Source: an uncultured Gaiellaceae bacterium
Lineage (GTDB): Bacteria > Actinomycetota > Thermoleophilia > Gaiellales > Gaiellaceae
Length of the DNA: 12,369 bases
Direction: 5' to 3'
Assembly: GCA_955652075.1 (NCBI GenBank)
Contig: CATPAS010000280.1
Coordinates: 1 to 12,369, forward strand
This document shows, one piece after another, positions 1 to 6,745 of this stretch. Below the pieces are notes generated by a model. That model saw nothing but the letters and a program-made list of their open reading frames with translations. It made no database searches and had not been told where the DNA came from. A program made the translations under genes and the position numbers. Position 1 is the first letter of the stretch, and every line of letters starts with the position of its first letter.

Positions 1-631
1 AGTGCACAGGCGGGTCGAGCGGGAGCGAGAGCCCGAGCAGGAGGAAGCCGGCCGGGCCGACTGCCGTCGCGGCAACGGACTCCAGACCTTCAACGGGCGG
101 CGCGACGCCGGCTAACCGGAGGGCGAGTGCGACCGAGAGGGCAATGAGCGGCGGGTTCAGCAGAATCGCCCGCAGCGGGCGGCTCGCCTCGGCGGCCCGG
201 CCATGGATGCGGGCAAACGCGGTCGAGACGGATGTGTCTGGAACAAGCCAGGCGAGCCGGCCGTAGACCACGGCGAGCAAGAGCCCTGCGTGGCCGAAGA
301 AAAGCTGGGCGAGCGGCAGCCCCAGGAAGCCGTTGTTTCCGAAACTGGCTCCGAGTGCGAGCGCGCCTCGCTCGGCGCGCGTCCTTGCCACAAGCACCGC
401 GTACGTGTAGCCGACGGCGCCGACGAGCCAGCTCGCGGTGATCGCGGCGGCGATCGCCAAGAGCAGCGGGCGGTCGAACGAGGCCGTGAGGAAGGTCGAG
501 AAGACCAGCACTGGTGCGACCGTGGAGAAATAGGTGAGCCAGACTCCGCGGCGAAGAAGATCCGACCCCAACCGCTGGCCGATCAGGCCGACCAGGAAGA
601 ACAGTGCGAGGAGTAGCCCGTCCGGCCTCAC
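1..631 (-). CDS. AEC-family (auxin efflux carrier-like) permease, partial
   Basis: This is the N-terminal 210 residues of a membrane transporter that continues past the left edge. I translated it by hand from a GTG at 631-629. An in-frame TAG lies four codons upstream, so no earlier start is possible. The protein opens with a hydrophobic helix (about residues 5-20), followed by helices near 36-50, 55-82 and 95-125. Residues 95-107 read ASFGNNGFLGLPL, which matches the conserved Asn-Gly-Phe-x-Gly-x-Pro segment of AEC/malonate-type carriers. A second typical element, an Asn-Pro-Pro-Leu-Ile segment starting the next helix block, follows near residue 175. Family members export or import small carboxylates; the substrate here is unknown. 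It lies downstream of the Rieske oxygenase on the same strand after a 122-base gap, so it may or may not be co-transcribed. Its ribosome-binding site is weak. Confidence 0.85.
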   Translation of the reverse strand, partial: MRPDGLLLALFFLVGLIGQRLGSDLLRRGVWLTYFSTVAPVLVFSTFLTASFDRPLLLAIAAAITASWLVGAVGYTYAVLVARTRAERGALALGASFGNNGFLGLPLAQLFFGHAGLLLAVVYGRLAWLVPDTSVSTAFARIHGRAAEASRPLRAILLNPPLIALSVALALRLAGVAPPVEGLESVAATAVGPAGFLLLGLSLPLDPPVH

Positions 632-753
632 GCTCTCAGGCTAACGCCCGAGGATGGGATTGACGAAGGCGCCGGACAACATCAGCACCTACGACGCGGG
701 AAAGGCAAGGCGGTCGTTCAGTGGTGGCCTCGCCCACAATGGAGTCGCTTGGA
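632..753. other. Intergenic gap between Rieske oxygenase and permease
   Basis: This 122-base stretch holds no supported gene. I see no strong hairpin with a T-run that would be a convincing intrinsic terminator for the oxygenase. Reading on the minus strand, a tiny in-frame ORF of about 15 codons ends at the TAG just before the permease GTG. It is hydrophobic (it contains LSGAFVNPILG) but too short to call a gene. Confidence 0.5.
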
Positions 754-1878
754 CTACCGCGCGTCTGTGAGGGCGTCGTAGACGTTCCGCTGGAAGCTCG
801 CGATCAGGCGCTCGCTCTCGGTCATCAGCTTGCCTTGCTTGACGGCGCCGGAGTCGAGGCCTTTCTGAACCGCCATGACTAGTGCGACATCCTCTTCGGC
901 GACCTGCGAATCGAACGCGATTACTTCCTGAATCGTGGTCTCTTCGATGTCCGGCCCGAAGAAGTAGTCCGTCACCTCGACCGTTGTTTTCGCGCCGAGT
1001 GGTACCCAGCGCTCAATGGAGATGTTCTGCGGGCCGGGAGCGATGTTGATCGTCGTGTTCGGCCAGATGAAGTGGTACTGGGACTGGCCAACGTCCCCCC
1101 GCGCGTCGTAGGGCGCTCGACCGCTGCCGTCGAGAGCCGAGGCGCGGACCGGGCCCAGCTGGCTCGACGTTTTCTCGCCCACGATGAGGCTGTACGAATC
1201 CGGGTCGACGTCGATCATCTTGCTGAAGCCCGGGTGAGCGACCGGGCAGTGGTAGCACTCGAGATAGTTCTCGAGCGCGACCTTCCAATTGACCTGCTGC
1301 TCCCACTCGTGATGCGAGTGGAAGCGAACGCTATCGAGGTCGAGGCCGCCGTCGGCGATCATCTGTGGAACTCCTTCGAGCGCTTCGTGCAGCGGGCCTG
1401 CGTCTGGATCCGGATTGACGAAGACGAACGGCCCCCAGGTGTCGACGGCGACCGGCAGCAACGAGAGACCGGACGGATCGAATTCGGGCTCGCGCTCGGA
1501 GCGCGGGGCGCGCCGAAGCGTGCCGTCCAGCTCGTAGGTCCAGGCGTGGTAAGGACATTGGAGGGTCTCCCGGCAGCCGGCTCCCTGTGCGACGAGATGG
1601 CCCCGGTGACGGCAGACGTTCACGAATGCGCGCAGCTCACCGTCCCCGGCTCGGGTCACGACGACCGGGATGTGGCCCGCGATCGAGGAGAAAAAGCTCC
1701 CCGGCTGGGCGAGCTGGTCGGTCCAGCCCGCGTACTGCCAGGCAGACGCGAAGATTCGCTCGCGCTCGAGCTCGAACAGGCCCGGATCGGAGTACCACGC
1801 GGCAGGAAGCGTCCAGCCGTCTTCGAGCGGATGGTCGAGGATGCCTGTGGCGTAGCTGGATGAGAGGTGTGCGATGAT
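754..1878 (-). CDS. Rieske non-heme iron oxygenase, alpha subunit (quaternary-ammonium-type)
   Basis: This is the catalytic subunit of a Rieske oxygenase, which would use electrons from a separate reductase to hydroxylate or N-dealkylate a small substrate in the cytoplasm. Counting residue 1 at 1878, the Rieske [2Fe-2S] ligands are C89-x-H91 and C108-x2-H111 (CRH ... CPYH, 16 residues between). The mononuclear iron site is H210 and H215 in NYLECYHCPVAH, with D330 in EEDVALVMAVQKGL. The residue that should bridge the two centres is E207, a glutamate rather than the usual aspartate. That is a trait I recall for carnitine and betaine oxygenases, so N-demethylation of a quaternary amine is my preferred inference. 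The N-terminal start is unclear. Coding similarity extends upstream of the first in-frame GTG (1659) through LPAAWYSDPGLFELERERIF. No ATG, GTG or TTG lies in frame between there and the stop at about 1926, so the 5' boundary given is approximate. It is transcribed divergently from the TetR gene. Confidence 0.9.
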   Translation of the reverse strand: MIAHLSSSYATGILDHPLEDGWTLPAAWYSDPGLFELERERIFASAWQYAGWTDQLAQPGSFFSSIAGHIPVVVTRAGDGELRAFVNVCRHRGHLVAQGAGCRETLQCPYHAWTYELDGTLRRAPRSEREPEFDPSGLSLLPVAVDTWGPFVFVNPDPDAGPLHEALEGVPQMIADGGLDLDSVRFHSHHEWEQQVNWKVALENYLECYHCPVAHPGFSKMIDVDPDSYSLIVGEKTSSQLGPVRASALDGSGRAPYDARGDVGQSQYHFIWPNTTINIAPGPQNISIERWVPLGAKTTVEVTDYFFGPDIEETTIQEVIAFDSQVAEEDVALVMAVQKGLDSGAVKQGKLMTESERLIASFQRNVYDALTDAR

Positions 1879-1881
1879 GGT

Positions 1882-1903
1882 CCTGACTGTCCGGTCAGTC
1901 AGG
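1882..1903. promoter_or_regulatory. Palindromic operator 1, likely TetR-type
   Basis: The 22 bases CCTGACTGTCCGGTCAGTCAGG form an inverted repeat with perfect 8-base arms and a CCGG centre; only one symmetric pair breaks the dyad. The site lies between the divergent Rieske oxygenase and TetR genes, the classic place for an autoregulatory TetR operator. Its inner core CTGACTGTCCGGTCAG (1883-1898) matches operator 2 at 10447-10462 in 12 of 16 positions, including every base of both outer arms. Binding by the neighbouring TetR protein is inferred. Confidence 0.8.
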
Positions 1904-1910
1904 ATATCGT
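1883..1910 (+). promoter_or_regulatory. Candidate promoter for the TetR-amine oxidase operon
   Basis: CTGACT (1883-1888) and TATCGT (1905-1910), 16 bases apart, are weak -35 and -10 matches overlapping operator 1. Transcription would begin close to the GTG at 1922, giving a very short leader. This agrees with the lack of a visible Shine-Dalgarno sequence there. Competing candidate: TATAGT at 1918-1923, but it overlaps the chosen start codon. Confidence 0.3.
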
Positions 1911-1930
1911 CCGGCTCTATAGTGGGTCAA
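1901..1930 (-). promoter_or_regulatory. Candidate promoter for the Rieske oxygenase
   Basis: On the minus strand, TTGACC (1930-1925, five of six consensus bases) is followed after 18 bases by TATCCT (1906-1901, four of six). The -10 element runs into operator 1, so the predicted transcription start falls inside the palindrome and a bound repressor would block initiation. The call rests on pattern matching only. Confidence 0.45.
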
Positions 1931-2533
1931 GACGCTCCCGTAACCTCCGCTCCCGAGACGAGCGAACGCGTTGCGTCGATCCTGGCGGCAGCGTGCCGGG
2001 TCGTCGTGCGCGAGGGCGCTCACGGCCTCCGCATGGCAAGCGTGGCCCAGGAAGCCGGCGTCTCCAAAGCACTCGTCCATTACTACTTCTCGACGCGGCA
2101 GGAGCTGATGCGCAGCGCGTTCGCCTGGTCGGAGGAGCAGTGGCACGCGGCTCTCGGCGAGGAGGTGGGCGTGCTCACGACCGGCGCCGAACGCCTGGAG
2201 CGCGTGCTGCTGATGAGCATCGAGACGGCGGGGCCGTTCAGCAACCAGCGCGCGCTCTGGAACGAGGTCTGGAGCAGTCTTCGCTTCGACGATGCCCTCC
2301 GGCCCCTCGTCGAGGCGTCCTACCGTGCCTGGCTCGACCGTCTTCGTGGCCTGATCGAAGAGGGACGCCGCGACACTTCGATTCCGCGTGCACTCGTCGC
2401 GACCGAGGCGGCGTGGCGGCTGGCGGCAGTCGGGGACGGGCTCGACTCGATGCTCTATCTCGACCTGCTCGGCCGTGACGACGCGCGCGAGCTGATGCTC
2501 GGCAGCATCCGACGGGAGCTTGCCGGAGAGTGA
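1922..2533 (+). CDS. TetR/AcrR-family transcriptional regulator
   Basis: A 203-residue one-component repressor. The N-terminal helix-turn-helix spans about residues 36-56 (LRMASVAQEAGVSKALVHYY), followed by FSTRQELM, the standard end of the TetR DNA-binding domain. The C-terminal part is helical and has the usual ligand-binding domain length. I chose the GTG at 1922. The in-frame ATG at 1874 would put operator 1 inside the coding region and add an untypical leader peptide. The stop overlaps the next gene's start (GTGA, 2530-2533), so the regulator and amine oxidase are probably translated together. It likely represses itself and the divergent Rieske oxygenase through operator 1, and perhaps the acyl-CoA dehydrogenase through operator 2. 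The effector is unknown; a pathway intermediate such as an acyl-CoA or an amine is plausible. Confidence 0.9.
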   Translation: MGQDAPVTSAPETSERVASILAAACRVVVREGAHGLRMASVAQEAGVSKALVHYYFSTRQELMRSAFAWSEEQWHAALGEEVGVLTTGAERLERVLLMSIETAGPFSNQRALWNEVWSSLRFDDALRPLVEASYRAWLDRLRGLIEEGRRDTSIPRALVATEAAWRLAAVGDGLDSMLYLDLLGRDDARELMLGSIRRELAGE

Positions 2534-3846
2534 CGGATGTGCTCGTCCTCGGCGCCGGGCTCGCCGGCCTCTCTGCAGCTCGGGACCTCGTGGCCGCAGG
2601 CACGGACGCCGTCGTCCTGGAGGCGCGCGGACGTGTCGGCGGTCGCGTCGAGCAGCTGCGCTTCGACGACGGCCGGCCGGTGCAGCTGGGCGGCGAGGTC
2701 GTGGGCGAGGTTCACACGGCTTACCTCCAGCTCGTCGACGAGCTCGGGCTGACGCTCGAGCCTAGCTATGTCCTTGTCCCCGGCGACACCACCTACGATC
2801 TCTTCGAGGGTGTCGCGCGAGGCGACGACTACCCGTTCCGCACGGGCGCCGAGCGAGCCGACTACGAGCGTGTCGAAAGACTCTGGGCCGGCCTTGTCGG
2901 CACGGTGGATCCCGACGATCCGTGGTCTCACCCCGACGCCTCTCGCCTCGATCGCGCGTCGATCGGCGCCTGGCTCCGCTCGGTCGACGCGCTGCCGTCG
3001 ACGATCCGGCGGCTAGACGTCGCCGCGCTCGCGCTTGCAGACGGCTCGATTGAGCGCACGTCCTTTCTCGCCGAGTTGCGGAAGGCCGCCGCCGTCGGTG
3101 ACCGGACGTTCTACTCGTACGAGCTGTGGGAGTCGATGCAGGTGGCGGAGGGGAGCGCAGAGGTTGCCGAACGAATGGCGGCGGAGCTCGGCGACCGCGT
3201 GCGCCTGGAGGCGGAGGTGACGCGCGTCGACGTGGCGGCCGCGGGATGCCGCGTGCGCCTCGCGTCGGGTGAGGAGGTACGAGCCGAGGCGATTATGTGC
3301 GCGCTCCCGGTGGGGGTTGCTGCTCGAGTGGAGATCAACGGGGTCGATGCAGACCGGCTCCTTTCGCTCAGACGCCAGCGGCACGCTGTTGCAGCGAAGG
3401 TCGTCGCGATCTACGGCCGGTCGGTCTGGGAGGACGTCGGGGCGAATGGGCTGTCCGAGGGCGAGCACCTCCTCGGATCGACCTGGCCGCAGCGTGATGG
3501 GGTGTTGTCCGCGCTCGTCCCGCCCGAACGGTTCGGCTACTTGCTCGCGCTCACGGAGTCCGACCGCGATGACGCGGTGCGCGACGAGCTCGGCCGGATC
3601 TACGGGCCCGCAGCGCGCGAGCCAAGCGCGATCCACCATCGCCTGTGGGGAATCGATCCCTACACACGCGGCTACGTGACGCAGTGGTGGCCCGGAGACG
3701 TGCTCCGCGTCGGTCCGCTCCACGGCACGCACGCTCCGCCCTTCTACGTCTGCGGTTCCGACCAGTGGGTAGCCGGCTACCTCGAGGGGGCGGTCCGCAC
3801 CGGCCGGGCGGCGGCCAGTGCCGCGCTCGGTGCGCGCGCCGGCTAG
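2530..3846 (+). CDS. Flavin-dependent amine oxidase (MAO/polyamine oxidase family)
   Basis: A 438-residue FAD enzyme expected to oxidise an amine to an imine/aldehyde, releasing ammonia or an amine plus hydrogen peroxide. The N-terminal dinucleotide fold reads VLVLGAGLAGLSAA (GxGxxG at 8-13), with E31 and the GGR motif at 37-39 that contact FAD. The C-terminal flavin signature is GSDQWVAGYLEGA (409-421). A lysine in AAKVVAIYGRSVW matches the conserved active-site lysine region of the family. No signal peptide is present, so it is cytoplasmic. The start GTG overlaps the TetR stop by four bases. Its 3' end shares CTAG with the stop of the convergent ATPase gene. Next to a polyamine-type importer, a polyamine or dealkylated amine substrate is likely, but the substrate cannot be read from sequence. 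Family members that desaturate other compounds exist, so the precise reaction is uncertain. Confidence 0.88.
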   Translation: MTDVLVLGAGLAGLSAARDLVAAGTDAVVLEARGRVGGRVEQLRFDDGRPVQLGGEVVGEVHTAYLQLVDELGLTLEPSYVLVPGDTTYDLFEGVARGDDYPFRTGAERADYERVERLWAGLVGTVDPDDPWSHPDASRLDRASIGAWLRSVDALPSTIRRLDVAALALADGSIERTSFLAELRKAAAVGDRTFYSYELWESMQVAEGSAEVAERMAAELGDRVRLEAEVTRVDVAAAGCRVRLASGEEVRAEAIMCALPVGVAARVEINGVDADRLLSLRRQRHAVAAKVVAIYGRSVWEDVGANGLSEGEHLLGSTWPQRDGVLSALVPPERFGYLLALTESDRDDAVRDELGRIYGPAAREPSAIHHRLWGIDPYTRGYVTQWWPGDVLRVGPLHGTHAPPFYVCGSDQWVAGYLEGAVRTGRAAASAALGARAG

Positions 3847-4976
3847 GCGACGGCGGCGGGCGCGGTCTGGCCCTCTTCGTCCCCTGCGTCGGGCTCCGGG
3901 TCGGGGCGCAGGACGCGGAGAGCGTCGGGAGGCAGGTACAGCGTGACCGGCGTCCCCTGTTCCAGTCCGAAGGTCAAGGGGTTCCCCTCGTTGGTCATGG
4001 CGACTTTGAGCATCTCGCCGCCCAGGACACGCACATGGATCTCGTACGAGCCGCCGAGGAATACCGCGCGCTCGACCATGCCGGGCAACCGGTTGTCGCC
4101 CGGCGCCCCGTGCGGCTCGACGCCGATCCGCTCGGGTCGGATCATCGCCTTCAGCTTGCCGCGCGCGTCCGTTTCCCCTTGCTCGGCGAGGAACGTGCGG
4201 TCGCCGAGCCGGAGCACGCAGCGGCTGTGCTCCTCTCCGACGGCATCGACCTCGAGAAGGTTCGAGACTCCCAGGAAGTCCGCAACGAACATCGTCCTCG
4301 GCTCCTCGTACACCTCTCGCGGAGAACCGGCCTGCTCGACCCGGCCGTCGCGCATGACGGCGACGCGGTCACTCATCGTCAGCGCTTCCTCCTGGTCGTG
4401 CGTGACGAACACGAACGTGACGCCGATGTCCCGCTGGAGCGCCTTCAGCTCCACCTGGAGATCCCGGCGCAGCCGCGCGTCGAGCGCGCCGAGCGGCTCG
4501 TCGAGCAGGAGCACCCGGGGGGCCAGGACGAGCGCGCGCGCCAGCGCGACTCGCTGCTGCTGCCCCCCCGAGAGCTGCGACGCTTTGCGCCGTTCGAACC
4601 CGGCGAGCTGGACGAGCTCGAGCACCTCTTTCACCTGCAGCCGCTGCTCCTGCTTCGTGAGGCGTCGATACTTCAGCCCGAACGCGACGTTGCCGGCGAC
4701 GTCCAGGTGCGGGAACAGCGCATAGCTCTGGAACACCGTGTTCACGTTGCGCCTGTGCGCAGGAACCTGTGCAACGTCGGTCTCGTCCAGCAGGATCCGG
4801 CCCGCTGTCGGACGCTCGAAGCCGGCGATCATCCGGAGTGTTGTCGTCTTCCCGCAGCCCGAGGGTCCGAGCATGGTGAAGAACTCCCCCGGCGGCATCT
4901 GCACGTCGATCCCATCCACGGCGACGACGTCGCCGAACTTCTTCGTCAACTCCTCGAGCCGGACTTCACCCTGCAC
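3843..4976 (-). CDS. potA: ABC transporter ATP-binding protein, PotA-like
   Basis: A 377-residue cytoplasmic ATPase that drives the importer encoded just upstream. It shows Walker A GPSGCGKTT (37-45), Q-loop Q83, signature LSGGQ (135-139), Walker B VLLLDEP (155-161) and the switch histidine H193 in THDQEEAL. Beyond about residue 240 is a TOBE-type regulatory region, including MIRPERIGVEP, which places it in the polyamine/iron/carbohydrate (CUT/POPT) group. The C-terminus carries an acidic, proline- and alanine-rich tail not needed for the fold. Translation starts at a GTG three bases after the PotC-like permease stop, so the genes are co-translated. It is the last gene of the importer operon. 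The stop overlaps the amine oxidase stop tail to tail, leaving no room for a terminator outside coding sequence. The Pot name reflects family likeness; the cargo is not proven. Confidence 0.92.
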   Translation of the reverse strand: MQGEVRLEELTKKFGDVVAVDGIDVQMPPGEFFTMLGPSGCGKTTTLRMIAGFERPTAGRILLDETDVAQVPAHRRNVNTVFQSYALFPHLDVAGNVAFGLKYRRLTKQEQRLQVKEVLELVQLAGFERRKASQLSGGQQQRVALARALVLAPRVLLLDEPLGALDARLRRDLQVELKALQRDIGVTFVFVTHDQEEALTMSDRVAVMRDGRVEQAGSPREVYEEPRTMFVADFLGVSNLLEVDAVGEEHSRCVLRLGDRTFLAEQGETDARGKLKAMIRPERIGVEPHGAPGDNRLPGMVERAVFLGGSYEIHVRVLGGEMLKVAMTNEGNPLTFGLEQGTPVTLYLPPDALRVLRPDPEPDAGDEEGQTAPAAVA

Positions 4977-4979
4977 GGC

Positions 4980-5831
4980 TCAGACCTCCAGCGCCGCAAC
5001 GGCAGTGGCGTCGCGGCCGCCGGCAAAGCGGCGGTAGACGAGGAAAGCCAGCGCAAGCGTCGCCAGCGTGATGAGCAACGCGACCGTGGCGATGGCGTTG
5101 AGCGCGGGAGTCGGGGCACCACGTGCGCTCGAGTACAGGAGCATCGACACCGTCGTAGTGCTGGCGTCGCTAGAGAGGTACTGGGTCACGACGAAGTCGT
5201 CGATCGAAAGCGCAAACGTGATTGCCGCGCTGGCGATGATCGCGGGGGCGAGGAGGGGCAGCAGGACGCGGAACAGCTGATCCCGCGGCGGCGCGCCCAG
5301 GTCGGCCGCCGCCTCTTCGTACTCGCGCCCGATCGACACGAGCCGGGCGCGCACCATCACGACCACGTAAGAGAGCGTGAACGTCACCTGTCCGATCACC
5401 TGCGCCTCCGTCCCAAGACCGATTCCAGGGAAGACGCGCAAGAACAGCAGCAGGAGCGCAACACCCATCACGATCTCCGGCGTGACCAGCGGGAACAGCA
5501 TCAGCGTGTTGACCGTTCCACCGCCTCGGCCCCGCCAGCGCTGCAGCCCGAGCGCCAGGGAGACGCCGAGGGGCGTCGCCAACGCGACGCAGATTGCAGC
5601 CAGGAGGAGCGTGTGCTTGAGCGCTCCCTGCAGCGCCGGATCGTGGAACACGCTGCCGACCGAGCCGGTGAACCACTTGAACGAGAAGCCCTGCCAGGTC
5701 GTCCGCGACCGTCCGTTGTTGAAAGCGAACAGGATTGCGATCGCGACGGGGGTGACGGACCAGAGGATGTAGAGAACAGTCATGAGCCCAAGCACCCGGG
5801 GCCGCCCCCACGGATTGCGGAGCCAGCTCAT
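4980..5831 (-). CDS. potC: ABC transporter permease, PotC-like
   Basis: A 283-residue inner-membrane permease. About six hydrophobic segments are visible, starting with VLGLMTVLYILWSVTPVAIA near residues 12-32 and ending near 245-265. The cytoplasmic EAA loop, EEAAADLGAPPRDQLFRVLL, is the docking site for the ATPase. It pairs with the PotB-like permease, whose stop it overlaps by four bases (ATGA at 5831-5828), and precedes the ATPase gene with a three-base gap. The length and the typical FAFNNGRS... segment after the first helix match the PotC/YdcV class of polyamine and opine transporters. Specificity lies mainly in the binding protein, so the cargo remains open. Confidence 0.92.
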   Translation of the reverse strand: MSWLRNPWGRPRVLGLMTVLYILWSVTPVAIAILFAFNNGRSRTTWQGFSFKWFTGSVGSVFHDPALQGALKHTLLLAAICVALATPLGVSLALGLQRWRGRGGGTVNTLMLFPLVTPEIVMGVALLLLFLRVFPGIGLGTEAQVIGQVTFTLSYVVVMVRARLVSIGREYEEAAADLGAPPRDQLFRVLLPLLAPAIIASAAITFALSIDDFVVTQYLSSDASTTTVSMLLYSSARGAPTPALNAIATVALLITLATLALAFLVYRRFAGGRDATAVAALEV

Positions 5832-6742
5832 TCGGCCGCCTCCGCGCCGGCGCGGCGAGTCGTGCGCAGGTAGTAGAACATCAGCCCGAGCAGCACGAGC
5901 GCGAGCAGCAATGTCAGTACGGCGCCGCTCACCTTTTCCGAACCTTGCCGCGTGAACTGGTCGATCTGGTTGCCGATCATGTTCGTACTGGTGGACGCGG
6001 ACACGAGGTCAGGCGTGTAGTAGTCGCCGAACATCGGTAGCGCGACGAGCACGGTGCCGGCGAGAATCCCCGGCACCGACAGCGGCAGCGTCACGCGCCT
6101 GAACGCGCTGAACCTACTGGCGCCGAGGTCGCGGGCTGCTTCGATCTGGCGCTCGTCGATCCGGTCGAGCGCCGCGTAGAGAGGCAAGATCAAGAACGGG
6201 ATGTAGCCGTAGACGAGTGCGAGGACTACGGTCGAGGACTGCCCGTCGAGCCAGCCGCCCCGGCTGGAAAGTAGGCCAAGGGCGAGGAAGACGCGCTCGA
6301 TGCCGAGGTCGTGCAGCACTCGCGTGCCCCAGCCGTCGGCCGAGAGCAGGTTGATCCAGGCGAGCATGCGCATCAGGTAGTTGATCCAGAACGGCAGGAT
6401 GAGCCCGAGCAGCACGAGCCCCCGCCACTTCCCCGCGTGGCGGGCGGCGAAGTAGGCGACGGGGTAGCCGATCAGCAATGACAGCCCAAGCGCGAGGGCG
6501 ACGAACGCCACCGTCCGTACGAAAACCGTCAGGAACTGGCCTCCGTGCCAGATGTTGCTGAGAACGGAGCCGAGATAGCCGACGTTCCAGTCGAGGGGAT
6601 TCCAGAAGGGAACGGGTTGCGACAGGGTGTCCTGATTCCCGAGCGCCACGGACACCACGGCGTAGAACGAGACGAGAAAGAAGACCGAGAGCCAAGCGAC
6701 GCCTGGGAGAGCCACCAGCCGCCAGGTCCAGCGCGAGCTCAT
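5828..6742 (-). CDS. potB: ABC transporter permease, PotB-like
   Basis: A 304-residue inner-membrane permease. The first helix is at about residues 9-34 (LVALPGVAWLSVFFLVSFYA), followed by a periplasmic stretch rich in Trp and Asn. About five further helices follow. The EAA loop is IEAARDLGASRFSAFRRVTL. The motif LPFWINYLMRMLAWINLL is typical of PotB/YdcU permeases. The ATG lies three bases after the binding-protein stop, and its own stop overlaps the next permease start. With the PotC-like protein it would form the channel for a cationic or zwitterionic solute. The four-gene order D-B-C-A is intact, with no sign of truncation. Confidence 0.92.
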   Translation of the reverse strand: MSSRWTWRLVALPGVAWLSVFFLVSFYAVVSVALGNQDTLSQPVPFWNPLDWNVGYLGSVLSNIWHGGQFLTVFVRTVAFVALALGLSLLIGYPVAYFAARHAGKWRGLVLLGLILPFWINYLMRMLAWINLLSADGWGTRVLHDLGIERVFLALGLLSSRGGWLDGQSSTVVLALVYGYIPFLILPLYAALDRIDERQIEAARDLGASRFSAFRRVTLPLSVPGILAGTVLVALPMFGDYYTPDLVSASTSTNMIGNQIDQFTRQGSEKVSGAVLTLLLALVLLGLMFYYLRTTRRAGAEAAE

Positions 6743-6745
6743 CCG

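Noticed and set aside
203..616. A 137-codon plus-strand frame near the left edge
   Set aside because: The minus strand encodes a hydrophobic AEC-type permease with its conserved motif. The plus-strand product is highly charged, the usual mirror image of a membrane protein gene.
641..688. Short minus-strand peptide ORF before the permease
   Set aside because: At about 15 codons, with no clear ribosome-binding site or family likeness, it is not distinguishable from chance.
1072..1863. A 263-codon plus-strand frame opposite the Rieske oxygenase
   Set aside because: The minus strand carries the full Rieske and iron-site motifs. The plus-strand product shows none.
1874..1921. N-terminal extension of the TetR protein from an ATG at 1874
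   Set aside because: It would place operator 1 within coding sequence and add 16 residues absent from typical family N-termini. The GTG at 1922 is preferred.
3645..5873. A 742-codon plus-strand open frame
   Set aside because: It lies opposite the clearly real ATPase and PotC-like permease genes. Its translation is rich in Arg, Glu and His with no family motif, as expected for an antisense shadow in GC-rich coding DNA.
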